Source: CBDCGW01 sp964430745 (GTDB lineage Bacteria > Acidobacteriota > UBA890). From it: a DNA stretch of 20,653 nt. The stretch covers positions 1-20,653 of the forward strand of contig CAYSHI010000377.1 in the NCBI GenBank assembly GCA_964430745.1, given 5' to 3'. The notes beneath the pieces are model-generated. The model had not been told where the DNA came from, did not search any database, and saw only the letters and a list, made by a program, of their open reading frames with translations. The position numbers and the translations under genes are program-made. Shown here piece after piece: positions 7,009-14,498 of this stretch (the first letter of the stretch is position 1; each line of letters starts with the position of its first letter).

Positions 7009-7592
7009 AGCGGATACCCGTCAACCTTGCCACCAATCCCATCGAGCATCGGCAATGGCTGCGGCGGGTCAAGCTGGTCGCGATTCAGGTGGCCGTCGTG
7101 CTGACCGCGCTGCATGCCCTTGTCGCCTGGACGCTGCTCGATCAGCCGCGCGTCAAGGCTCCCGATCAGGAAGTCATCGAACCTCTGCGAGCCTGGGGCG
7201 CAGAGGTGGAGAACACCATGGCCACGGCCGATCCGCGTGGAGCGCGAAGCCTGGCGATGTCGGTGGATCTGGCCAACGCGTTGATCAATCAGAGGGCCTT
7301 CCCCTGGGGCCGGTTGTTCTCGGCCGTCGAGACCGTGATCCCGGACGACGTGCGACTGGAGATCATCCAACCGGTGGCGACCGGCGACGGCGTGCGGGTC
7401 ACGCTCACCGCGGCGTCGAGTTCGGGGGACTCGCTGCTGGAGTTCCTCGCCGAGCTGGAGGGGCGCTCGGAGTTCTATGCCGTCTACCCCGGACGCCAAA
7501 CGGTCGGCCCTGACGGCGACATGCGCCTCTCCGTCGAGGCGCTGGCGCGTATCGTCCCGCGCGAGTCTCCCATCGACGAGCAACGGCCGTGA
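7005..7592 (+). CDS. pilN: PilN-like inner-membrane assembly protein
   Basis: Starting at GTG 7005 inside a GTGA overlap with the previous stop, the gene encodes 195 residues. The N-terminus KRIPVNLATNPIEHRQWLRR matches the NLa[TS].P motif of PilN, which binds PilM. A single membrane helix follows (about 24-44, LVAIQVAVVLTALHALVAWTL). The periplasmic part has a small ferredoxin-like fold, with FSAVETVIPDDVRLEIIQPV and LLEFLAELEGRSEFYAVYPG as typical segments. In pili and type II secretion this protein pairs with PilO (GspL/GspM counterparts) to couple cytoplasmic and periplasmic parts. The frame is open well upstream of 7005, but the motif and the overlap pattern argue for this start. Confidence 0.78.
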   Translation: MKRIPVNLATNPIEHRQWLRRVKLVAIQVAVVLTALHALVAWTLLDQPRVKAPDQEVIEPLRAWGAEVENTMATADPRGARSLAMSVDLANALINQRAFPWGRLFSAVETVIPDDVRLEIIQPVATGDGVRVTLTAASSSGDSLLEFLAELEGRSEFYAVYPGRQTVGPDGDMRLSVEALARIVPRESPIDEQRP

Positions 7593-8686
7593 AGCGCGCA
7601 CCGCTGAGGTCGCTCGTCGGCCCGGTGATGGGCCTGGCTGTGGCGGTGGTTGTCGCCAACGTGGCCGTGTTCGCCGCCTGGACGGCGCCGCGATGGAGCG
7701 CGCGGTGGGCCGTGGTCGGCGCCTCCCGTAGCGCCGAGGGCGTGCGGCTACGCGTTGAGCCCGCCGTACAGCGTATGCGCGACACGTACGGTCGCGTGAA
7801 CCGCGCCGAGCAAGACATCGAAGCGTTCCGCGCGCACATGACCAACAGCGTAGGGGGCTCCGACCTCCTCGGCATGCTCATGGACGCCGCGGACACCGTC
7901 GGCATCCGGATCGACGACGCCAGTTTGCAGTACTCGCCGGTGGACGATCTCGGCGTTGCCCGCCTCGGCATCACGCTGCCGGTGACCGGCACCTACGAGG
8001 CCGTTCGCCATCTGCTCGACGAGCTGCTCTATCTCCCCGTATTTCTCATCGTCGACGGCATCGGTCTCCAGGCGGTCGAGCAGGGCACGGTGCCGCGCCC
8101 GGGCCTGGGGTCGGCAGGCGACGCCGTTCGCGTCGATCTGGCCCTGAGCGTATTCGTCGACGACGACGAGCTCGATGCCGCCCTCTCGACGACCCCGCCT
8201 CCGCCGATACGCGTCTCCGCCGCCGCCGCGCGCGAGGCCGAGAATCTGCGGCGGGCGATGGTCGGCGACGACGCCGGCGAGCTCGCCGACGCCCTGATGG
8301 CGCGGTTGGCGGCCTTGCCGCCTCTTCCCGTCGACGCCGACTCCTTGACCATCGATCTGCAAAGACTCGACCTGCCGCCCGAGGTCGTCGAGCCCTCTCG
8401 CAACCTGTTTTCCATCCCTCCGCCGCCGGCTCCGCCGCCGGCGATGATCGATGAGCCGCTGGAGATGACGACGCCGGAGCCCGATGTTCCCGTGCGGCTC
8501 CTGGGCGTCCTGTTGGTCGAAGGCCGCTGGCACGCCAGCCTGACCGATGATGTCGAGCTCTTCGTCGTGCAGGCGGGCGATCGCCTCCCCAACGGCGTGC
8601 ACGTGATCGAAGTGGGGGCCGACTACGCCGAACTCGAATTCAATGACCGTCGTACCCGCCTCACCCTGGAAGGAAGTCGACCATGA
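7589..8686 (+). CDS. PilO-like protein fused to a PilP/GspC-like HR domain
   Basis: The 365-residue protein starts at GTG 7589 in a GTGA overlap. It has one N-terminal membrane helix (about 9-30, MGLAVAVVVANVAVFAAW), an amphipathic stretch (about 48-88) and a PilO-type ferredoxin-like domain (about 90-192, with LLGMLMDAADTVGIRI, ITLPVTGTYEAVRHLLDELL and VRVDLALSVFV). A linker rich in Pro and Ala follows (about 200-300), ending in SRNLFSIPPPPAPPPAM. The last 60 residues (about 302-361, VRLLGVLLVEGRWHASL, VVQAGDRLPNGVHVIEV) look like the GspC/PilP homology region, which contacts the secretin N0 domain. In most systems PilO and PilP are separate genes. Here one chain would span from inner membrane to secretin. 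It directly precedes the secretin with a 4-nt overlap. The PilO part is the more confident half. Confidence 0.7.
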   Translation: MKRAPLRSLVGPVMGLAVAVVVANVAVFAAWTAPRWSARWAVVGASRSAEGVRLRVEPAVQRMRDTYGRVNRAEQDIEAFRAHMTNSVGGSDLLGMLMDAADTVGIRIDDASLQYSPVDDLGVARLGITLPVTGTYEAVRHLLDELLYLPVFLIVDGIGLQAVEQGTVPRPGLGSAGDAVRVDLALSVFVDDDELDAALSTTPPPPIRVSAAAAREAENLRRAMVGDDAGELADALMARLAALPPLPVDADSLTIDLQRLDLPPEVVEPSRNLFSIPPPPAPPPAMIDEPLEMTTPEPDVPVRLLGVLLVEGRWHASLTDDVELFVVQAGDRLPNGVHVIEVGADYAELEFNDRRTRLTLEGSRP

Positions 8687-10908
8687 TTCTCGAACCGTTG
8701 CGCCGCTGCCGGGCGGCACTCCTCTTGACGTCGCTGATCGTCGCCGCCGGATGCGCCGGCAATCAGGCGTTGAGTCAAGCCGACCTCGAGATGGAGCGCG
8801 GCAATCTCGATACGGCCATCGCCTACTACCAGAACGTCCTCCTCCAGGATCCGGGCAACACCGAGGCCAAGATCAAGCTCAAGATCGCCAAGCTGCAGGC
8901 GTCGCAGGAGCACGAGAAGACCGGTGTCGTGCTGATCGAGACAGGCGACTACGAGCAAGCGGTGAACGAGTTGCAGCTCGCCGTCAGGCTGGATCCCGGG
9001 AACGAGATGGCGATGCGCGAGCTCGGCCGTGCGCAGGAGCTGTGGGTGGCGCAGGAGCGCGCGGCGGAGGGCGAGCTCACGCCGCGGGAGATCGCTGTCC
9101 GCGACGCCGCGGGAGCGCAGTCGGTCGTGCCGAGTCTGCAACCGCAGGTTACCGGCCCGATCTCGTTCGACTTCCGCGACGCCCCGGAGCGCGAGATCTA
9201 TCGCACGTTGGCTCGGGTTGCCGGCTTGAACGTCATGTTCGAGCCCACGCTCTCGGACGACATCACGACATTCCAGGTCGAGGGCACGACGTTCGACGAA
9301 GCCCTGCGCGTGCTCACGACGTCGCGAGGGCACTTCACCAAGGTGCTGTCGCCCAACACCTTCATGGTGGTCCCCGACGACGTCACCAAGCGACGCGAAT
9401 ATGCCGACCAGGTGATGCGCACCTTCTACCTGTCGAACGCCACCGCGGCTACGGTCGAACAGCAGATCCGCACCATTCTGGCGACCCAACAGGTGACATC
9501 GAACCCGGATCTCAACACCGTCACCGTGCGCGACACGCCGGAAGCCCTCGATGTCATCTCTCGGCTCGTGGATTCCTCCGACAAGGCGATGGGGGAGATC
9601 CTGCTCGAGGTCGAAGTGTTGGAAGTCAGCAGCGAGGTGGTGTCCAACTACGGGCTCGCCCTCGAACCCTTCAGCGGCACCGCGCAGATTTACCCGCAGA
9701 CGACGGCCGAGGGTGATCTCGTCGGCCGGTCGCTCCAGTCGCTCAGTAATCTGACCTCGGCCGACGTGTTCGTCACGATCCCATCGCTCTTTTACCAGTT
9801 TCTGCGAACCACCAACGACTTCAAGCTGGTTGCACAGCCCAAGCTGCGAGCCAGCGAGGGTGAGACCACGACGTTGCTGATCGGCGAAGAGGTTCCCGTG
9901 GTTACGACCACCTTCAATCCGCAATCGACGATCGGCGGCAACGTGGTGCCGATCTCGAGCACCGAGTACAAGGACACCGGCATCCAGCTCACGGTGCTGC
10001 CGCGCGTACATTTCAACGATGAGATCACCCTCGAGATCGACATCAAGGTGTCGGCGGTGACGGCCACGGCGACGATCATCAGCGTCGGTGAGTTGCCGGT
10101 CTTCACCACGCGACAGGTGACCGGGAAGATTCGCCTGCGCGACGGCGAGACCAACGTCATTGCCGGGCTGTTGCAGGACAACGACATTCGACGACGGCGC
10201 GGCATCATCGGCCTCGACGACGTGCCCGGATTCGGAGACGTGCTGTCCAACACCGAGGACACGAGCGATCAGACCGATATCGTCATCTCGATCACGCCGC
10301 ACCTGATCCGAGCAGCCGACATCACCGCCGAGGACATGAGCCCCGTCTACGTGGGCACACAGACGGCGGTTTCGGGCGGGGCCTTCCCGGTCAGTTCCGG
10401 TGCGGGTGGCGTCGGTGCGATTCGAGGCGGCGTCCCGGCGGCGGTGGCGGCGGGTACGGGAGCCGATGCCGAAGTCCCACCCGCGACGCTTTCGATGCTG
10501 CCGGCCAACCATGTCGTTGCGGTCGGCGAAGAGTTCGCCGTCGACGTGACCGTCGATAGCGCCGCGGAGGTGTTCTCCGCGGGCTTCCAGCTCCAGTACG
10601 ATCCGGCCGTTCTCTCGTACGTCGACTATTTCGAAGGTGGGTTTCTCGACCGTGACGGGGTCGAGATCACCATGCAGGCGAACGGCGGCGGGCCGGGCAT
10701 CGTCCGCATCGGCATGACCCGCATGGGAAGCGAGGTTGGGGTCGCCGGCGGCGGCTCGCTCGTGACACTGGTGTTTCGCGCCGTCGGACCCGGGGCCTCG
10801 AACATCGAGATCACCTCCGCCGCGTTGCGGCGGCCGCTCGGCGCCATGTTGGCGGCGCAAGTCAACGGCGCCAGCGTGCAGGTTCGCGAGCAGGAGCAAC
10901 AAGAGTGA
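8683..10908 (+). CDS. gspD: Outer-membrane secretin (GspD/PilQ type) with N-terminal TPR and C-terminal cohesin-like domain
   Basis: The 741-residue precursor begins with a lipoprotein signal (lipobox VAAGC, Cys24). Two TPR-like repeats follow (about 35-120, LEMERGNLDTAIAYYQNVLL and LIETGDYEQAVNELQLAVRL), then a secretin/TonB N0 domain (about 160-230, ISFDFRDAPEREIYRTLARV) and an N1 domain (about 243-300). The secretin core is at about 375-545, with KLVAQPKLRASEGETTTLLI, GEEVPVV, GLLQDN, VPGFGDVLS and DIVISITPHLIR. A Gly/Ala linker leads to about 135 residues with a cohesin-like beta pattern (from 600: FAVDVTVDSAAEVFSAGFQL, QYDPAVLSY, GSLVTLVFRA). Secretins form the ring channel through which pseudopili push substrates. 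Secretins with cohesin-like tails occur in some environmental phyla. ATGA overlap with the preceding gene indicates translational coupling. Confidence 0.93.
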   Translation: MILEPLRRCRAALLLTSLIVAAGCAGNQALSQADLEMERGNLDTAIAYYQNVLLQDPGNTEAKIKLKIAKLQASQEHEKTGVVLIETGDYEQAVNELQLAVRLDPGNEMAMRELGRAQELWVAQERAAEGELTPREIAVRDAAGAQSVVPSLQPQVTGPISFDFRDAPEREIYRTLARVAGLNVMFEPTLSDDITTFQVEGTTFDEALRVLTTSRGHFTKVLSPNTFMVVPDDVTKRREYADQVMRTFYLSNATAATVEQQIRTILATQQVTSNPDLNTVTVRDTPEALDVISRLVDSSDKAMGEILLEVEVLEVSSEVVSNYGLALEPFSGTAQIYPQTTAEGDLVGRSLQSLSNLTSADVFVTIPSLFYQFLRTTNDFKLVAQPKLRASEGETTTLLIGEEVPVVTTTFNPQSTIGGNVVPISSTEYKDTGIQLTVLPRVHFNDEITLEIDIKVSAVTATATIISVGELPVFTTRQVTGKIRLRDGETNVIAGLLQDNDIRRRRGIIGLDDVPGFGDVLSNTEDTSDQTDIVISITPHLIRAADITAEDMSPVYVGTQTAVSGGAFPVSSGAGGVGAIRGGVPAAVAAGTGADAEVPPATLSMLPANHVVAVGEEFAVDVTVDSAAEVFSAGFQLQYDPAVLSYVDYFEGGFLDRDGVEITMQANGGGPGIVRIGMTRMGSEVGVAGGGSLVTLVFRAVGPGASNIEITSAALRRPLGAMLAAQVNGASVQVREQEQQE

Positions 10909-11795
10909 TGACCATGATGGTGCGGCGAGATTCGACGGGCTCACGGCACGCTGCTGCGATCGGTGCGGGGCACGCGCGCCGCACCTCGCCGGCCGGCTTC
11001 ACGTTGATCGAGCTGGTCATCGTGGTCGGGATCGTCGGCATTCTCGCCGCCGCTGTGTTGCCGTTGGCGCGTTGGTCGGTGAAACGGCAGAAGGAGTACG
11101 AGCTGCAGGCCAACCTCCGTGTCCTTCGCAACGCCCTCGATCGCTACCACGATCTGGCCGTCGCCGGGCTTATCGAGCTGAACCCCGGAGACACGGGTTA
11201 TCCGCCCGATCTGCAGGTGCTGGTGGACGGCGTCGAGCTCACCGGCGAGCTTCCCTCCCCGATACCGGGTGTGTCCGACGAGTACGCGGCCTCGGGGGCC
11301 GGGCTCACCGGAGGCGTGTCCGGCCGTATGCAATCGGAGGGCGCGGGTGCGGCAGGGATCGGCGCGCCGGGCGCCGATCTCGGCGGCGGACGCGCGGGAC
11401 TCGGAACGGGGAGTGGGGGACGAGGGGCAGAGCGGTCGTTTCCCGGCCTCGGCGCGCGCTTCGAGGTTCCAGCGGGTGTCGGACCGGGGTCCGCCCGGGC
11501 GTCCGGCGGGCAGCGTGGCGGCGGCTCTCGCTCCAGTTTGGGTCTGAGCGATGCCGGCATCGGCGGCCGGGTCGGCGACCGGCGCGCCGGCGTCGACCGT
11601 GGCGCTACGGGCATCGACAAGCTCGTCCTCTTGCGCCGCCTGCCCGTGGATCCTTTTACCGGCAGCTCGAACTGGGGATTGCGATGCTACGGCGATAGCA
11701 TCGCCGATCGTTCATGGTGCGGTCGCAACGTTTTCGACGTCTATTCGCGGGCCCTCGGTAACGGCATCGACGGCCGGCCCTACAGGGAATGGTGA
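10905..11795 (+). CDS. gspG: GspG-like major pseudopilin with a long Gly-rich insertion
   Basis: The 296-residue protein carries a class III signal: a basic leader of 31 residues, then the prepilin peptidase site SPAG|FTLIELVIVVGIVGILAAA with Glu at +5. The helix continues into KRQKEYELQANLRVLRNALD, as in GspG. The GspG C-terminal features LLRRLPVDPFTGSSNWGL and FDVYSRALGNGIDG are present, and the protein ends PYREW. Between them, at about 122-237, sits a Gly/Ala/Ser/Arg-rich low-complexity segment absent from ordinary GspG of about 140 residues. Two Cys (261, 272) could form a disulfide. GspG subunits polymerise into the pseudopilus. Start choice is open: GTG 10905 overlaps the secretin stop as elsewhere in this operon, and ATG 10908 is equally possible. 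Confidence 0.85.
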   Translation: MMTMMVRRDSTGSRHAAAIGAGHARRTSPAGFTLIELVIVVGIVGILAAAVLPLARWSVKRQKEYELQANLRVLRNALDRYHDLAVAGLIELNPGDTGYPPDLQVLVDGVELTGELPSPIPGVSDEYAASGAGLTGGVSGRMQSEGAGAAGIGAPGADLGGGRAGLGTGSGGRGAERSFPGLGARFEVPAGVGPGSARASGGQRGGGSRSSLGLSDAGIGGRVGDRRAGVDRGATGIDKLVLLRRLPVDPFTGSSNWGLRCYGDSIADRSWCGRNVFDVYSRALGNGIDGRPYREW

Positions 11796-12214
11796 CCCTC
11801 ATGCGCAGGAACACCGAGCGATCGTCGCGGGCCGCGCGCGGGTTCACGTTGCTCGAGCTCATCGTCGTGATGACGCTCATCGGCCTGCTGGTGGGGATTG
11901 CCCTACCGGCCTATCGGGATGCTACCCAGCGCGCACGCGAGGCGGCCCTGCGCGAGGATCTCCGCGGTATGCGCGAGGCCATCGACGAATACCAGACCGA
12001 CAAGGGTGAGTACCCGCCGGCGCTCGAGGATCTCGTCCTGGCGGGTTATCTGAGGGGGTTGCCGGAGGATCCGATCACCGAGTCGGACGCCACCTGGGTG
12101 CCCGAGTACGCCCCGTGGGAGATGGTGGAGCAGGGCTCCATCGCGGGCGTGTTCAACGTGCGCTCGGGTGCCGAGGGCGAGAGCCTCGACGGCACGCCCT
12201 ACGCGGAGTGGTGA
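11792..12214 (+). CDS. gspG: Second GspG-like pseudopilin
   Basis: This protein of about 140 residues has a basic leader ending RAARG|FTLLELIVVMTLIGLLVGIA with Glu at +5, followed by LPAYRDATQRAREAALREDL and RGMREAIDEYQTDKGEYPPA, then LEDLVLAGYLRGLPEDPITE. The spacing to the YPP and LPeDP motifs is that of classical GspG. Its tail GTPYAEW resembles the GRPYREW tail of the gene before it, so the two probably arose by duplication. It is a normal-length subunit next to an expanded one. The start lies among ATG 11789, GTG 11792 (GTGA overlap) and ATG 11801. I take the overlap form, but GGTGA 5 nt before 11801 also makes that start credible. The choice only affects the cleaved leader. Confidence 0.88.
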   Translation: MTLMRRNTERSSRAARGFTLLELIVVMTLIGLLVGIALPAYRDATQRAREAALREDLRGMREAIDEYQTDKGEYPPALEDLVLAGYLRGLPEDPITESDATWVPEYAPWEMVEQGSIAGVFNVRSGAEGESLDGTPYAEW

Positions 12215-12216
12215 GG

Positions 12217-12921
12217 ATGACCCGATCGACGGACCGGCCGCGAAGCTCTCACGCGGCCGAGGGTTTTACGTACCTCGGCCTGATGGTGGTGATCGCCATC
12301 GTCAATATCGGCCTCGGAGTGGCCGTGACGAGCTGGGGCGTCATCGGCAAGCGGGCCAAGGAAACCGAGCTCATCTGGCGGGGGCAGCAATACGTCCGGG
12401 CGCTGGGTTGTCATCGCGAGCAGACAGGAGGGCCGCCCGAGAAGCTCGACGACTTGCTCGAATCCGATTGCATCCGCGCTTTGTATCCGGAGCCCATGAA
12501 TCCCGATCGGGGCTGGCGCATCATTCGCGAGTCGGACCTTCGCGCGCAAGGGGGCGGGTTCGGCGCCTCCGCCTCCGCCTCCGCCACCGGCCTCTCTCCC
12601 GCCGAGGAAATGCTCGACCGATTGGCCTCATTCGGCCGACCGGGCATGGGCGGCGGTACCGGCACGCGCGGAGGGCCCGGATCTTCGGGACCGGCCCCGG
12701 GGCAGTCCTCCGAAAATCAGCCGCGCATCATGAACGCCGGGCCCGAAATCGCCGAGCGGCTGCAAGGGCGCCTGCAGGAGCTCACCGACCGGCTACGGCA
12801 GAATTCGGCCGCCGGCAGCGGCAACGGTATCGTCGGTGTGGCGAGCTTCTCGCCGGACGAGTCGCTGCGCCTTTACGAGGGCGAGAACACCTACGACGCC
12901 TGGCGCTTCGTGGCCCGGTAG
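12217..12921 (+). CDS. Minor pseudopilin-like protein without Glu5
   Basis: The 234-residue protein has a prepilin-type N-terminus, AAEG|FTYLGLMVVIAIVNIGLG, then SWGVIGKRAKETELIWRGQQ. The residue at +5 of the mature protein is Gly instead of Glu. Loss of Glu5 is a known trait of tip minor pseudopilins such as GspK, which need not register with a preceding subunit. The globular part includes Cys65 and Cys85, a possible disulfide, and NPDRGWRIIRESDLRAQGGG. A low-complexity Gly/Ala/Ser region follows (about 112-168), then a predicted helix (176-196, EIAERLQGRLQELTDRLRQN) and a short tail. It closes the secretion operon. ATG 12217 is preferred because GGAG lies 8 nt upstream. GTG 12211 overlapping the previous stop is the alternative. 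Confidence 0.72.
   Translation: MTRSTDRPRSSHAAEGFTYLGLMVVIAIVNIGLGVAVTSWGVIGKRAKETELIWRGQQYVRALGCHREQTGGPPEKLDDLLESDCIRALYPEPMNPDRGWRIIRESDLRAQGGGFGASASASATGLSPAEEMLDRLASFGRPGMGGGTGTRGGPGSSGPAPGQSSENQPRIMNAGPEIAERLQGRLQELTDRLRQNSAAGSGNGIVGVASFSPDESLRLYEGENTYDAWRFVAR
12563..12583. repeat. GCCTCC hexanucleotide run, 3.5 copies, inside the minor pseudopilin gene
   Basis: GCCTCC is repeated three times plus a half unit, encoding Ala-Ser repeats at the start of the low-complexity segment. The unit keeps the reading frame, so copy changes would alter linker length only. Confidence 0.8.
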
Positions 12922-13031
12922 GGCCGCGCGCACATGCTACTGTCGAGGCCTCCAGCGGGGTGGTGAATGACTCGCGGGAGCTCGTCAACACCCCGCCAGT
13001 CGTCGTCCGAGATGACACCGAGAAAAGACGC

Positions 13032-14498
13032 ATGATTCCTGCCAGGCGCTGGTCCGAGGTCGGACGCCGTCGTTGGCTCCTCGCGCTGACCGTCACGCTG
13101 CTTCTGGTCGTCGGCACGGCGTGCGGCCGCGGCGCAGACGTCTCCGAGCCGGCGGCCGAGCACCGCCCGGTTGTCCTCATCGTCGTCGACGCATTGCGCG
13201 CCGATCACCTGGGAACCTACGGCTACGACCGGCCGACGACGCCCCATCTCGACGCCTGGGCCGAGCGTGGCCGCGTGTTTGAACGCGCCTGGGCGACCTC
13301 CCCGTGGACCCTGCCGTCGTTCGGTTCCATCCTCACCGGGCAACTGCCCAGCGCGCACTCGGCGGGCATCGAAGTGGGGGAGGGCGCCGATGCCGACGTC
13401 GAAGTGGTTGCGGCGCGCAACTTCGTCAGGTTGGCCTCGAGTGTTCCGACCGTCACCGAGCTTCTGGCCGCCGAGGGCTTCGCCACCGGAGCCTTCGTCG
13501 CCAACCCCTTCCTCGACCCGCGATTCGGCCTCGACCGGGGTTTCGTCGACTATGACCACTACGAGACCAGCAACTCGGACCTGCGGCCGGCGGCGGAGGT
13601 CGTCGATCGCGCGCTCGACTGGATCGACGGCACCGGCGGGCGGCCGTTCTTTCTCATGTTGCACTTCTTCGACCCCCATCTCGACTACGATGCTCCTCCT
13701 CCGTTTCGCGGTCGCTTCGCCGAAGCGTCGGCGGAGGGTCTGGATCTCCCGGTGCGAGGCTTGTGGCCGATTCGCAATCGCCTCGACACGATGCCGGCTG
13801 CCGAGAGGGATTTCATCGTCGCCGCGTACGATGAGGAGCTTGCCTACGTGGACGCCGAGCTCGGCCGCCTTTTCGACGAGCTCGAGTCGCGGGGGGTCCT
13901 GAACGACGCCGTCGTTCTGCTGACCGCCGACCACGGCGAGGCTTTCTTCGAGCACGACGGATTCGAGCACGGCCATGCGATGTACGAAGAGGTCCTGCGA
14001 ATACCCTTGATTCTGTGGGGGCCACAGGTGAGCCCGGGTCGCGATGCGACACCGGTTTCCTTGATCGATGTGGCGCCGACGATCATGGCCGCGGCGGGCG
14101 TCGGGTCCGATCGTGCCGCCGCCGCGGTATCCGTCGACGAGCCTCTGCCGGCGACCATGCCGGGCATCTCGCTTCTGGAGCTTCATGACACGTCGCCGCC
14201 GGTGGTGCGCGACATCGTCGCCGAGCGGGTTCTGTACGGCCCGGAGGCCAAGGCCATCGTGAGCTGGCCATACAAGGCGATTCTCGAGATCGATACCTCC
14301 GAGGCCAGGCTCTTCGACCTTTCCGCCGACCCCGGCGAGCAACGGGATCTGTCGGCGGATCGCCCGCAAGACCTGAGCGAGCTGCTCGGCAGGCTGGCGG
14401 AGGCTCTCACGGAGGCGAAGGCGCTGGGCGCGGGGGCCGAGGCCGAGCTCGACGCGGAGTTGCTTCGCCGCCTACGGGCTCTCGGCTACATTCGATGA
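13032..14498 (+). CDS. Sulfatase-fold (alkaline phosphatase superfamily) lipoprotein with Thr at the nucleophile position
   Basis: The 488-residue protein has a Sec signal with a probable lipidation Cys31 (LLLVVGTAC) and a sulfatase-family core. Metal-site motif VVLIVVDALRADHLGTYGYD lies at about 47-66, FFDPHLDY at 212-219, and LLTADHGEAFFEHDGFEHGH at 296-315, with RIPLILWGP following. The motif that in true sulfatases is C/S-x-P-S/A-R reads T-L-P-S-F (SPWTLPSFGSILTG), giving Thr93 in place of the formylglycine precursor. Thr nucleophiles belong to phosphotransferases and phosphoesterases of the superfamily (EptA, LtaS). The protein ends LRRLRALGYIR. The 110 nt upstream separate it from the secretion operon and show no clear promoter or terminator. 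GTG 12960 is a possible longer start, but the signal peptide favours ATG 13032. The substrate is unknown. Confidence 0.87.
   Translation: MIPARRWSEVGRRRWLLALTVTLLLVVGTACGRGADVSEPAAEHRPVVLIVVDALRADHLGTYGYDRPTTPHLDAWAERGRVFERAWATSPWTLPSFGSILTGQLPSAHSAGIEVGEGADADVEVVAARNFVRLASSVPTVTELLAAEGFATGAFVANPFLDPRFGLDRGFVDYDHYETSNSDLRPAAEVVDRALDWIDGTGGRPFFLMLHFFDPHLDYDAPPPFRGRFAEASAEGLDLPVRGLWPIRNRLDTMPAAERDFIVAAYDEELAYVDAELGRLFDELESRGVLNDAVVLLTADHGEAFFEHDGFEHGHAMYEEVLRIPLILWGPQVSPGRDATPVSLIDVAPTIMAAAGVGSDRAAAAVSVDEPLPATMPGISLLELHDTSPPVVRDIVAERVLYGPEAKAIVSWPYKAILEIDTSEARLFDLSADPGEQRDLSADRPQDLSELLGRLAEALTEAKALGAGAEAELDAELLRRLRALGYIR

Noticed and set aside
8623..10944. 773-codon open frame antisense to the secretin
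   Set aside because: Opposite a clear secretin with lipobox and conserved core motifs. The product is His/Asp/Arg-rich and shows no domain, which is typical of a codon-bias shadow.
1523..12921. Prepilin peptidase (GspO/PilD) or retraction ATPase (PilT) in the operon
   Set aside because: No multi-pass protein with the GxGD motif and no second secretion ATPase is present; these must be encoded elsewhere if they exist.
12168..13031. N-terminal extension or fusion of the first sulfatase-fold protein back to 12168
   Set aside because: The extension overlaps the minor pseudopilin gene in another frame and is compositionally nonsensical. A signal peptide starts at 13032.
12891..14369. 492-codon open frame antisense to the first sulfatase-fold gene
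   Set aside because: The same kind of shadow; the plus-strand gene has a signal peptide and active-site motifs.
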